DNA from: JABCPE02 sp963506915
GTDB taxonomy: Bacteria > Bacteroidota > Bacteroidia > Flavobacteriales > Weeksellaceae
Assembly (NCBI GenBank): GCA_963506915.1
Contig: CAUORE010000044.1
Location: forward strand, 1-11,710
Length of the DNA stretch: 11,710 nucleotides
Direction: 5' to 3'
Positions 1-6,784 of this stretch are shown here, piece by piece (position 1 is the first letter of the stretch; the number at the start of each line of letters is the position of its first letter). A model generated the notes under the pieces. The model did not search any database and was not told where the DNA came from. It was given only the letters and a program-made list of their open reading frames with translations. The translations under genes were made by a program, and so were the position numbers.

Positions 1-742
1 CTAATATTTTTCTATTAACCAAATGATTTCCCTGTAATGTGTGTTCCATTCCATCTATCTCTATTTCAGCACCTTCTGTCTTTCCGTAGAGAATATATTT
101 TTGAATAGGTAAAGTGCTGTCTGTGAGGGTTCTGTCTTGGTAGGTTCCACTTCCTGCACCTCTGAAAGTATGCCCAGAGATGTACATGTTTTGTGCTTTA
201 GGAGTCATGAAATTGGTACTTTCCCAGCCTGTTCCAGAAATTCTAGCGGTCTGGCGGAACTGCGCTACATTAGAATGCATTGGCAGAAAACCAACTCCCT
301 GCCCGCCAAACTCCTGTTGTAGAAGTTTTCTCAGCGTTTGGGTAATGAGGTCGCCCTCTATCATACTATCTCCAAAGTAGGCGATACGGATTTTGCCTTT
401 TCCAGTATTTTTTAGTTCAGTTAATTTCTGAGCTAAAATAGGCAAAGCAACCACACTGTCTCCTTTATGGAAATTAGTGATAAATTCAGGTTTTTTATAC
501 AGTTCAAAATCCTCTTGTGCGGCTTCTTTAGCAGGTTTTTCTGCTGTTTTCCCTGCGATAGCGGATTCTCCACTTGCATTTTGCTCTTCTTCTGATTTTT
601 TAAAAATATCAGAAACCAAATTTATTTTATCAAAAGCTTCAAACTTCCATCCATATACATATGATAGTATAGATGCTGACAGATAGACTAAAAAACAGGA
701 GGTAACCAAAATTACCACCCTGTGAATTCTATTATTATTCAA
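1..742 (-). CDS. SGNH/GDSL-type hydrolase, membrane-anchored, C-terminus beyond window
   Basis: The reading frame is open from base 742 to the left edge (about 247 codons), so the gene is cut by the window. From the TTG at 742 the product starts with a short basic stretch and a hydrophobic segment (about residues 9-30), fitting a membrane anchor or uncleaved signal. A polar, Glu/Ala/Lys-rich linker follows (about 48-80), then the motif RIAYFGDSMIEGD (119-131). In SGNH/GDSL hydrolases the GDS serine (here S126) is the nucleophile, and GGQGVGF (146-152) fits block II. Bacteroidota proteins of this type often sit beside MBOAT O-acyltransferases and are thought to act on acyl groups of envelope glycans; that role is inference here. 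No in-frame ATG exists between the upstream stop (779-781) and codon 127, so the start must be non-ATG. TTG 742 fits best, 28 bases below the promoter box; GTG 718 and TTG 772 are alternatives. Confidence 0.75.
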   Translation of the reverse strand, partial: MNNNRIHRVVILVTSCFLVYLSASILSYVYGWKFEAFDKINLVSDIFKKSEEEQNASGESAIAGKTAEKPAKEAAQEDFELYKKPEFITNFHKGDSVVALPILAQKLTELKNTGKGKIRIAYFGDSMIEGDLITQTLRKLLQQEFGGQGVGFLPMHSNVAQFRQTARISGTGWESTNFMTPKAQNMYISGHTFRGAGSGTYQDRTLTDSTLPIQKYILYGKTEGAEIEIDGMEHTLQGNHLVNRKIL

Positions 743-769
743 AATAATTTTTTTTATTACAACGAAGCG

Positions 770-801
770 CAAATTTATTTATTTTGTATAAACCGAACAA
801 A
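770..801 (-). promoter_or_regulatory. Bacteroidota-type promoter for the SGNH hydrolase gene
   Basis: On the minus strand there is TTTG (801-798), a 20-base spacer, then TAAATTTG (777-770). This matches the Bacteroidota sigma-ABfr consensus TTTG / TAnnTTTG at both elements. It lies just after the preceding gene's terminator and 28 bases before the TTG at 742, so the SGNH gene is probably transcribed separately from the lysozyme-like gene. Confidence 0.6.
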
Positions 802-805
802 TTTT

Positions 806-840
806 AAATAAAAAAAGCTGTCTGGATTTTCAGACAGCTT
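806..840 (-). terminator. Rho-independent terminator after the GH73 gene
   Basis: A perfect 10-bp stem, AAGCTGTCTG (815-824) with CAGACAGCTT (831-840), encloses a 6-base loop. On the minus strand it is followed by a T tract running to about 806. It begins 8 bases after the stop codon of the 849-1319 gene, so it terminates that gene and separates it from the SGNH gene downstream. Confidence 0.85.
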
Positions 841-848
841 GTGTGTTT

Positions 849-1319
849 TTAAGATAAATTAAATTTTTCGATAATCATTTTGACTCTTTTTTTCCATTCT
901 ACAGGCTGGGTAGAATATCCCGCTGCGGCTATGGCTTTTACCCATTCAGCTGTATCTTTGATACCTTTTAAATCTGAGTAGTATTTTTTTCTTGAGAGAA
1001 TCTGACAGAAAGCCTCGTAGCTTTCTCTCGCGGAATCAAAACTTTTGTATTTTGATTTTGTTACTTTGTTTTTTCCTACAATTCCGAAATGGTTGTTGTA
1101 AGTTTTAGCTCCTTTACTTGTCCCGCCGCCTGTCTCTACGAAGGCTACTGCTAGGATAACTCCACTTGGTATTCCGTATTTTTCGGATAACTCTTCTGCT
1201 AGCTGCTCGTTAGTTGTGATGTAGTTGTGTTTTTTTTGTTGAGCATTTGCTGAAACAGAAAATAATGTTAAAACCAAACTCATGATTACTACTTTCAAAT
1301 AATTAATTTCGTTTTTCAT
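849..1319 (-). CDS. Secreted GH73-type glucosaminidase (FlgJ/lysozyme-like)
   Basis: A 156-aa exported protein. Residues 1-27 form a signal peptide (basic start, hydrophobic VVIMSLVLTLFSV core, ANA before Q28). The rest is one compact domain of the mannosyl-glycoprotein endo-beta-N-acetylglucosaminidase family, which cuts the peptidoglycan glycan chain. Visible signatures are GIPSGVILAVAFVETGGG, with E62 at the expected catalytic Glu position, and YNNHFGI (74-80), the NNLFGI-like motif of FlgJ-type enzymes. There is no LysM, SH3 or other wall-binding domain, so it is a minimal single-domain hydrolase. The ATG at 1319 is preferred: the frame can be extended to a TTG at 1340, but that TTG is the last part of the promoter's -7 box, and only the shorter form starts with a normal signal peptide. 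A strong terminator follows. The role is probably wall remodelling or daughter-cell separation; the exact bond cut is not proven by sequence. Confidence 0.85.
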   Translation of the reverse strand: MKNEINYLKVVIMSLVLTLFSVSANAQQKKHNYITTNEQLAEELSEKYGIPSGVILAVAFVETGGGTSKGAKTYNNHFGIVGKNKVTKSKYKSFDSARESYEAFCQILSRKKYYSDLKGIKDTAEWVKAIAAAGYSTQPVEWKKRVKMIIEKFNLS

Positions 1320-1337
1320 ATCATTTAAATTTGGTTG

Positions 1338-1368
1338 CAAAATTACGCATAAAAATAGAAATGCCTAA
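1338..1368 (-). promoter_or_regulatory. Bacteroidota-type promoter for the GH73 gene
   Basis: On the minus strand, TTAG (1368-1365, one mismatch to TTTG), a 19-base spacer, and TAATTTTG (1345-1338), a full match to TAnnTTTG. Transcription would begin shortly before the ATG at 1319. Confidence 0.5.
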
Positions 1369-1427
1369 TTTTTAACAATTTATAACACTGAAAACGGCAT
1401 ATTGTCTTTTATTTAGTTAAAAAAATG

Positions 1428-2711
1428 TTAAAATCGTTTATTTTTTTGGATAATAAATAAAACAAACCAAACAGAAAGACAAGGCAGCAACCAAGCCAAG
1501 CCATAAGAAGCAAGAGGAAGATAGTCGTGAATAGACTGAAAGCTATCAAAACCTATAGCTATCATAAAATCTGGTATCGCAAATATCCCAGCAACCAGTG
1601 TAACTCCTCTGAAAATAGAAATGGAAGTCCAGCTCTCGGGAACGAAATTAAGCAAAATAAGCGCCATGATGACAGGATAAATTAGCACAAGAACAGGAAC
1701 TGCAATAGAAACGATGTTTTCTACGCCTGTCTGTCCTACAAAAACGCCTAAAATACACGAAAATACCACTACCAGCTTATAGACCATTTCAGAATTTCCG
1801 AAAATATTTTTCATGAAATCTGCCGCTCCTGTAATGATACCGACAGCAGTCGTAAAACAAGCAATGCTGACACTTACGCTCAGTAATGTTTTCCCGATAT
1901 CGCCCAGAATATGCCAGCTTACCTTAGAAAGAACCTCCGAGCGGGAAATATCCTCTGATGGGAAATGAACTTTTAGCACTGCTCCTGTATAGATAAACCC
2001 TGCATAAATGATGAACAGCGCCAAACCGCTTATCAATCCTGCATAGATGGTAAGCCTTCTTTTTTGTGAAAAGTCTAGTGAATCATCCATATTTAGAGAG
2101 GTGATGATTACCGCGCCTATGATGATGGAAGCCATTCCGTCAAAAGTCTGATAGCCCTCTAAAAGCCCTAATGAAAAGGGTTTCTCTAAATTTGATTTTG
2201 GGATTTCGTTATCAACGAAAAATACCGCTCCTAAAATGATAGTCAAAATGATTATCAATAGGATAGGAGTGAGATATTCGCCTAAAATGTCCAGTATCTT
2301 GCCTCGGTTGAAACAAAGATACATCACCAGCGAAAAATAAATAACTCCAAACCACAAAGAAGAAATCCTGATGCTGTCCTTTACGGAAAGTTCGTAAGCT
2401 ACTGATGCTGTGCGCGGTATAGGAAAAGAAAGACAAATGCCGTAAATCAAAATTCCTATAACTAATGCAAACATTGGATGCACCTTTTTCCCGAAATCTA
2501 TTACAGTTCCCTGTATTTTTGCCTGTGCAATAATGCCCATAAGAGGAATCAAAACACCAGAAATACCAAATGCAATCGCTACAACATCCCAAGAATCGGC
2601 AGCCTTGATGCCCAAAAGAGGCGGCAGAATGAAATTACCTCCACCAAATATCATAGAAAACATAGCGAAAGAGGTAATTAGGATTTTTTGAATTGACAAC
2701 TTCTTCTTCAT
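1428..2711 (-). CDS. brnQ: Branched-chain amino acid transport system II carrier (LIVCS family)
   Basis: A 427-aa, very hydrophobic inner-membrane protein of the usual length for BrnQ, with roughly a dozen membrane segments. Near the N-terminus it has IFGGGNFILPPLLG (21-34), the BrnQ signature corresponding to FGAGNLIFPP in other members, lying in the first, broken helix. Other family-like stretches are SFPIPRTASVAYE (about 96-108) and the Gly/Ala-rich segments further on. LIVCS carriers import leucine, isoleucine and valine with a cation, usually sodium. The start is taken as the ATG at 2711 (MKKKLSIQ). A longer frame to a TTG at 2741 exists, but that TTG lies inside a -7 promoter box. The gene stands alone: 108 bases separate its stop codon from the GH73 start, and no strong terminator hairpin was seen after it. 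Substrate and coupling ion are inferred from the family. Confidence 0.9.
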   Translation of the reverse strand: MKKKLSIQKILITSFAMFSMIFGGGNFILPPLLGIKAADSWDVVAIAFGISGVLIPLMGIIAQAKIQGTVIDFGKKVHPMFALVIGILIYGICLSFPIPRTASVAYELSVKDSIRISSLWFGVIYFSLVMYLCFNRGKILDILGEYLTPILLIIILTIILGAVFFVDNEIPKSNLEKPFSLGLLEGYQTFDGMASIIIGAVIITSLNMDDSLDFSQKRRLTIYAGLISGLALFIIYAGFIYTGAVLKVHFPSEDISRSEVLSKVSWHILGDIGKTLLSVSVSIACFTTAVGIITGAADFMKNIFGNSEMVYKLVVVFSCILGVFVGQTGVENIVSIAVPVLVLIYPVIMALILLNFVPESWTSISIFRGVTLVAGIFAIPDFMIAIGFDSFQSIHDYLPLASYGLAWLLPCLSVWFVLFIIQKNKRF

Positions 2712-2738
2712 TTTTCTTCTTATTTTTAAAGCAAGTGA

Positions 2739-2746
2739 CAAAAATA
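2739..2746 (-). promoter_or_regulatory. -7 promoter box for brnQ
   Basis: On the minus strand TATTTTTG (2746-2739) matches TAnnTTTG and lies 27 bases before the brnQ ATG. No good TTTG element was seen at the usual distance upstream, so this is a partial match in AT-rich DNA. Confidence 0.35.
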
Positions 2747-2811
2747 GTATTTATTTATTAAATATTAGTTCGTTTTATAAAAATTTTGTTAAAAATGTTT
2801 TTTGTGCAAAA

Positions 2812-2845
2812 ATAAAATAGACAGGTAAAAGCCTGTCTATTTTAT
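2812..2845 (-). terminator. Strong hairpin terminator beyond the lipoprotein pair
   Basis: A perfect 14-bp inverted repeat, 2812-2825 with 2832-2845, has a 6-base loop. On the minus strand the 3' arm runs into a T-rich tail (about 2813-2808). It lies about 120 bases past the stop of the 2968-3642 gene and ahead of brnQ, so it most likely ends the lipoprotein transcript. The plus-strand side is also T-rich, so it may act in both directions. The stretch 2846-2967 holds no convincing gene. Confidence 0.7.
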
Positions 2846-2967
2846 GGTTTTATTTTATTATTTTAGTTCTGTTTATCAGATAGTTACAGCTTATTTATCA
2901 TGAAAACAACATATTTAGAACACTACCATACATCTGGAACATTCCTTATTTAAGCCAGTTATTCTTC

Positions 2968-3642
2968 TTATTTTCTTTCTATTTTGATACTATCTTTTAC
3001 AAAAACATCTTCCATAAGTACTTTATAATTAGTTTTGTTTTCAATATTTAATTTTTCAATATTATACACAAATTTATGTAATAACTTTAGCTCCATACTA
3101 TTATTAAGTCTGTATCTCATTTTACGAAAAGGGTATGTATATTCTTCTCCCATTTTTAGGAGATTGCTATTTTCTATTTTATAAGATATTTTTATTTTTT
3201 CCTTGCTTTTTATCAATACTATCGTTGGCAATATTTCTTGTATGAAAGCTGTATTCTGAAATTTAAACTCCTCCTGATACACTCTATATAACATTTGAGA
3301 ATAAGTACTATTATCTTCTTCTTTCTCGATTACCAATGTTGGTTTGGCATCATTCATTAAATCATTCGAAGAATGACCCGACTGCCCTCTATCCAAAGCT
3401 TCTTTTTCATAGTCGAAAGTTTTTCTTGGAATGACTTCCTTCTTTTTGGGTATAAACATCAAAAAGTCATCCTTTGTATCATTATAATACTCAAAATCCA
3501 CCTTCTTATTTTCTATATCAACATTATACTTTAATTGTATCTTATCCCTTCCACATTCTGGTTTGTTACAAGACCCCATAGCCATATATAACAATATTAA
3601 ATACATTCTCATTTCAAAAAAACTTTTCATAATTTTCATCAT
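2968..3642 (-). CDS. Unrecognised lipoprotein (224 aa)
   Basis: The product begins with a signal peptide ending in MAMGSC, where C25 would be the lipidated cysteine, so it is probably anchored in an envelope membrane and facing the periplasm or surface. I do not recognise the family. After C25 the chain is lysine-rich and polar. Residues 36-66 alternate polar and hydrophobic positions (QLKYNVDIENKKVDFEYYN), which suggests a beta-sandwich-like start. A Glu/Asp/Ser-rich stretch lies at about 80-115, and more strand-like segments follow, with no catalytic motif. The ATG at 3642 is followed at once by a second ATG (3639); either could be used. It is 5 bases downstream of the small lipoprotein gene and surely in the same transcript. 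Base composition is much more AT-rich than the flanking uvrA genes (about 27% G+C in six 60-base lines I counted), pointing to recent acquisition or relaxed selection. Confidence 0.7.
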   Translation of the reverse strand: MMKIMKSFFEMRMYLILLYMAMGSCNKPECGRDKIQLKYNVDIENKKVDFEYYNDTKDDFLMFIPKKKEVIPRKTFDYEKEALDRGQSGHSSNDLMNDAKPTLVIEKEEDNSTYSQMLYRVYQEEFKFQNTAFIQEILPTIVLIKSKEKIKISYKIENSNLLKMGEEYTYPFRKMRYRLNNSMELKLLHKFVYNIEKLNIENKTNYKVLMEDVFVKDSIKIERK

Positions 3643-3647
3643 TATAT

Positions 3648-3788
3648 TTACTTATATAAAAATGTATTTGGAACATTTACAGGTTTAGGAAGTTCTTGAT
3701 AACTCATTTTTTTCTTTTCGAGAGAATTAATAGGCGTTTCGCAAGAAATCAAAACTAAACTTAATACAAAAAATACAATTTTATTCAT
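3648..3788 (-). CDS. Small predicted lipoprotein (46 aa)
   Basis: A 46-aa frame starts with the ATG at 3788. It has the form of a bacterial lipoprotein: MNK, a hydrophobic core IVFFVLSLVLI, and a lipobox LISC with C16 as the lipidated residue. Only about 31 residues would remain after processing; they are polar, with EKKK and a proline-rich PKPVNVP stretch, and show no known domain. The stop codon is 5 bases before the ATG of the 224-aa lipoprotein gene, and a promoter match lies upstream, so the two form an operon. Paired lipoproteins might act together, but there is no direct evidence. It could also be a remnant of a longer lipoprotein, though the intact signal peptide, clean stop and tight spacing argue for a real gene. 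Confidence 0.65.
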   Translation of the reverse strand: MNKIVFFVLSLVLISCETPINSLEKKKMSYQELPKPVNVPNTFLYK

Positions 3789-3811
3789 AATATATTTAAT
3801 CTGTTGCCCAA

Positions 3812-3827
3812 ATAATCATATGATTAT
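3812..3827. promoter_or_regulatory. 16-base perfect palindrome, possible operator
   Basis: ATAATCATATGATTAT reads the same on both strands. It lies between the predicted promoter (3859-3891) and start codon (3788) of the lipoprotein pair, about 24 bases before the ATG. Dimeric regulators often bind such sites, so it could be an operator for the pair. AT-rich DNA makes chance palindromes more likely. Confidence 0.35.
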
Positions 3828-3858
3828 CAAATAATTAAATGCGATGAGTGATTTAGGA

Positions 3859-3891
3859 CAAAAATACGCAAAAATATCAGAATATTACAAA
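3859..3891 (-). promoter_or_regulatory. Candidate promoter for the lipoprotein pair
   Basis: On the minus strand, TTTG (3891-3888), a 21-base spacer, and TATTTTTG (3866-3859) match both elements of the Bacteroidota consensus. A second TATTTTTG sits at 3876-3869 but at a poor distance from the TTTG. The leader to the ATG at 3788 would be about 65 bases and contains the palindrome. Confidence 0.45.
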
Positions 3892-3974
3892 TAGATAATA
3901 TTTTGGTTTTTAGGTAAATACAAATTTTTACGAGCTAAAAAGAAGCAAAATTATATTTTCTGCCGTATCTTCCT

Positions 3975-3982
3975 TACCTTTG
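3975..3982 (+). promoter_or_regulatory. -7 promoter box for the UvrA paralogue
   Basis: TACCTTTG matches TAnnTTTG and lies 19 bases before the ATG at 4002. Only a weak T-rich stretch sits at the usual -33 distance. The leader would be very short, and no Shine-Dalgarno site is seen. Confidence 0.45.
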
Positions 3983-4001
3983 TATTTTATTTATAAATGC
4001 A

Positions 4002-6782
4002 ATGGCAGAGCGAGAAATAAACATCAAAAAAGAAATTTTTGTAAAAAATGCACATCTCAATAACTTGAAACATATAGATGTCTGCATCCCGAAAAACAAG
4101 CTGGTGGTCATCACGGGAGTTTCTGGCTCGGGAAAATCTTCCTTGGCTTTTGATACCATCTATGCCGAGGGACAGCGCCGATATGTGGAGAGTCTAAGCT
4201 CGTATGCAAGGCAGTTTTTGGGTAAATTAGAAAAACCCAAAGTAGATGATATCAAGGGACTTGCGCCCTCCATTGCCATTCAGCAGAAAGTCATTTCCTC
4301 CAATCCTCGCTCCACAGTGGGCACTTCCACAGAGATTTACGACTATCTGAAACTGCTTTTCGCTAGGATAGGGCGCACTTTTTCGCCTGTTTCAGGGCAG
4401 GAGGTAAGGAAAGACAGCGTTTCTGATGTGATAGATTTTATTCAGAAAAACGAAGGGAAAACCTACACGCTCCGCTCACCGCTGCATTATGAAACGGATA
4501 CCTTTAAAAATACACTGAGCACCCTAAAACTTTCAGGATTTACCCGCTTGGAAATCAATGGAAATACCGCAAGTATAGAGGATTTGGAAGCGTTTAATTT
4601 CACTCCTGAAAAAAGGATGGACATTCATCTCATCATAGACCGATTTTTGTATGAAGATGATGAAAGTTTTCTCCAAAGGCTGGCAGATTCTATCCAGATT
4701 GCATTCTACGAAGGGCGAGGTTATTGTTCTTTGAAAGATGCTGAAAACGAAAAAGTTACCAATTTTTCTAATAAATTCGAATTAGATGGAATAGAGTTTT
4801 TAGAACCGAATATTCATTTTTTCAGTTTTAATAATCCATACGGCGCCTGTCCTTCCTGTGAGGGTTATGGCAAGGTCATCGGCATTGATGAAGATCTAGT
4901 AATTCCGAATAAAAATTTATCCATTTTTGAGGATGCGGTTGCCTGCTGGAAAGGAGATACCATGAAAGAATGGAAAACGATGTTTATAAAAAAAGCAAAA
5001 GATTTTCCTATTCATAAGCCTTATTTTCAGCTGGATAAAGAGCAAAAAAAATTCCTTTGGCAGGGAAATGGTGATGCAGATTTTCCTTGTATCAATCATT
5101 TTTTCAAAATGCTGGAGGACAATCTCTATAAAATCCAATACCGAGTGATGCTTTCCCGCTATCGTGGGAAAACTACCTGCCCAGTCTGTGAAGGGCTTAG
5201 GCTGAGAGAGGAGGCGTCTTGGGTAAAAATAGATGGACACAGCATTCAGACTTTGGTGGATTTGCCACTAGATGAGCTTTTGCCACTGGTCAAAAACCTT
5301 AAACTAACTCCGCATGAGCAGGAAATCGCAAAGAGGCTTCTCTACGAAATCACTACGCGATTAGAATTTTTGCTCAAAGTAGGACTCGGATATTTGACCT
5401 TGAATAGAACTTCCAATACGCTTTCTGGTGGTGAAAGCCAGAGGATTAACCTCGCTACCAGCCTTGGAAGCTCGCTGGTTGGTTCTATTTATATACTAGA
5501 TGAGCCAAGCATTGGTCTGCACTCTCGCGATACAGAAAATCTGATAGAAGTCCTTAAAAACCTTCGTGATTTAGGGAACACGGTGATTGTCGTAGAGCAC
5601 GATGAGGATATCATGAGAGCCGCGGATTTCATCATAGATATCGGGCCTGAGGCTGGTTTCTTAGGTGGAGAGCTGGTTTTTGCGGGTAATTTTGAGGAGT
5701 TGAAGCATTCAGACACGCTTACTGCCCAGTATCTCACAGGAGAATTAGAAATAAAAATTCCTGAAAAACGCAGAAAATCCAAGGAGTTTATCAAAATCAA
5801 AGGCGCTAGGCAAAACAATCTAAAAAACATAGATTTGGATATTCCGCTGGAGAGTTTTGTGGTGATATCAGGAGTTTCGGGAAGTGGAAAATCTACCCTT
5901 ATGAAGGAGGTTTTGGCGAATGAAATACAGATTCAGCTCGGAATGGGCGGTAAAAAAGGCGATTATGACAGTGTGGAGTTTCCTTCTTCTTTGGTTAAAA
6001 ACATAGAACTCATAGACCAAAATTCAATAGGGAAATCCTCTCGTTCCAATCCTGTTACTTATCTCAAAGCCTATGATGACATTCGTGATTTGTTCGCAAA
6101 ACAAAAGGCGGCTGCCATACAAGGGCTAAAACCAAAGCATTTCTCGTTCAATGTAGATGGCGGAAGATGTGATGAGTGCAAGGGAGAAGGAGTAATTACC
6201 GTGTCCATGCAGTTTATGGCGGATATAGAGCTGGTGTGCGAGCATTGTAAGGGAAGCCGCTTTAAGTCAGAAGTTTTAGAAGTGAAATACCATGAAAAAA
6301 ACATTTCTGATATTCTTCATCTCACTGTAGATGATGCTGTCCAGTTTTTTACCGAAAGCGGCGACAAAAAAATAGTTACCAAGCTAAAACCCTTGCAAGA
6401 TGTAGGCTTGGGATACCTTCAGCTGGGACAAAGTTCATCCACGCTGTCAGGTGGAGAAGCGCAGAGGATAAAACTGGCTTCCTTCTTGGTAAAAGGCGTA
6501 ACCACGGAGAAAACTTTATTTATATTTGATGAACCATCCACAGGGCTTCATTTTCATGATATTAGCAAACTTATGGTTTCCTTGCAGTCACTCATCGATC
6601 TTGGACATTCTGTCATTGTGATAGAGCATCAGCCTGATATCATAAAATGTGCAGACTGGATAATAGATGTAGGACCAGAGGCAGGGAAACACGGCGGCGA
6701 GATTGTTTTTGCTGGAACGCCAGAGGAATTAGCGAAAAACAAGAAATCTCAAACCGCAAGATTTATTAAGGAAAAATTATAA
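4002..6782 (+). CDS. UvrA paralogue (UvrA-like excinuclease subunit A), divergent copy
   Basis: A 926-aa double-ABC ATPase of the UvrA family. First half: Walker A GVSGSGKSS (39-47), FLGKLEKPKVDDIKGLAP, CPSC (283-286), CPVCEGLRL (393-401), signature LSGGESQ (474-480), Walker B LDEPSIGLH (499-507). Second half: Walker A GVSGSGKST (624-632), zinc finger CDEC (723-726) with CEHC (746-749), LSGGEAQ (815-821), FDEPSTGLH (842-850). Both ATPase sites look intact. Differences from the canonical copy at 8809-11655: the RKGHY-type motif of the UvrB-contact region is missing although the region is still present (about 130-240); GRTPRSNPATYTG is GKSSRSNPVTYLK; FLPD before the last zinc pair is FMAD. It is therefore not the Deinococcus-type UvrA2, which lacks the UvrB-binding domain. 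It probably binds DNA and hydrolyses ATP; whether it works with UvrB/UvrC in repair or has another role is unknown. It stands alone on the plus strand and converges with the thioesterase gene. Confidence 0.9.
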   Translation: MAEREINIKKEIFVKNAHLNNLKHIDVCIPKNKLVVITGVSGSGKSSLAFDTIYAEGQRRYVESLSSYARQFLGKLEKPKVDDIKGLAPSIAIQQKVISSNPRSTVGTSTEIYDYLKLLFARIGRTFSPVSGQEVRKDSVSDVIDFIQKNEGKTYTLRSPLHYETDTFKNTLSTLKLSGFTRLEINGNTASIEDLEAFNFTPEKRMDIHLIIDRFLYEDDESFLQRLADSIQIAFYEGRGYCSLKDAENEKVTNFSNKFELDGIEFLEPNIHFFSFNNPYGACPSCEGYGKVIGIDEDLVIPNKNLSIFEDAVACWKGDTMKEWKTMFIKKAKDFPIHKPYFQLDKEQKKFLWQGNGDADFPCINHFFKMLEDNLYKIQYRVMLSRYRGKTTCPVCEGLRLREEASWVKIDGHSIQTLVDLPLDELLPLVKNLKLTPHEQEIAKRLLYEITTRLEFLLKVGLGYLTLNRTSNTLSGGESQRINLATSLGSSLVGSIYILDEPSIGLHSRDTENLIEVLKNLRDLGNTVIVVEHDEDIMRAADFIIDIGPEAGFLGGELVFAGNFEELKHSDTLTAQYLTGELEIKIPEKRRKSKEFIKIKGARQNNLKNIDLDIPLESFVVISGVSGSGKSTLMKEVLANEIQIQLGMGGKKGDYDSVEFPSSLVKNIELIDQNSIGKSSRSNPVTYLKAYDDIRDLFAKQKAAAIQGLKPKHFSFNVDGGRCDECKGEGVITVSMQFMADIELVCEHCKGSRFKSEVLEVKYHEKNISDILHLTVDDAVQFFTESGDKKIVTKLKPLQDVGLGYLQLGQSSSTLSGGEAQRIKLASFLVKGVTTEKTLFIFDEPSTGLHFHDISKLMVSLQSLIDLGHSVIVIEHQPDIIKCADWIIDVGPEAGKHGGEIVFAGTPEELAKNKKSQTARFIKEKL

Positions 6783-6784
6783 AA

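Noticed and set aside
137..686. Plus-strand frames at the left edge
   Set aside because: They lie opposite the continuous SGNH frame, which has a recognisable GDS motif, membrane anchor and promoter.
2212..2592. 126-aa minus-strand frame inside brnQ
   Set aside because: It overlaps brnQ on the same strand in another frame, and its Ser/Phe/His/Cys-rich composition is that of a frame-shifted hydrophobic gene.
2898..2942. 14-codon frame after the 224-aa lipoprotein
   Set aside because: It is too short, with no signal, spacing or composition to support it.
3643..4001. Insertion-sequence ends or attachment site beside the AT-rich pair
   Set aside because: No terminal inverted repeats, target duplications, integrase or tRNA were seen; the palindrome is unpaired and short.
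3974..4159. 61-aa minus-strand frame across the start of the UvrA paralogue
   Set aside because: It is antisense to the conserved UvrA N-terminus and promoter, with no family features.
4002..6782. Calling the paralogue a class II (Deinococcus-type) UvrA2
   Set aside because: That class lacks the UvrB-binding domain. Here a region of similar length is retained, only changed in sequence.
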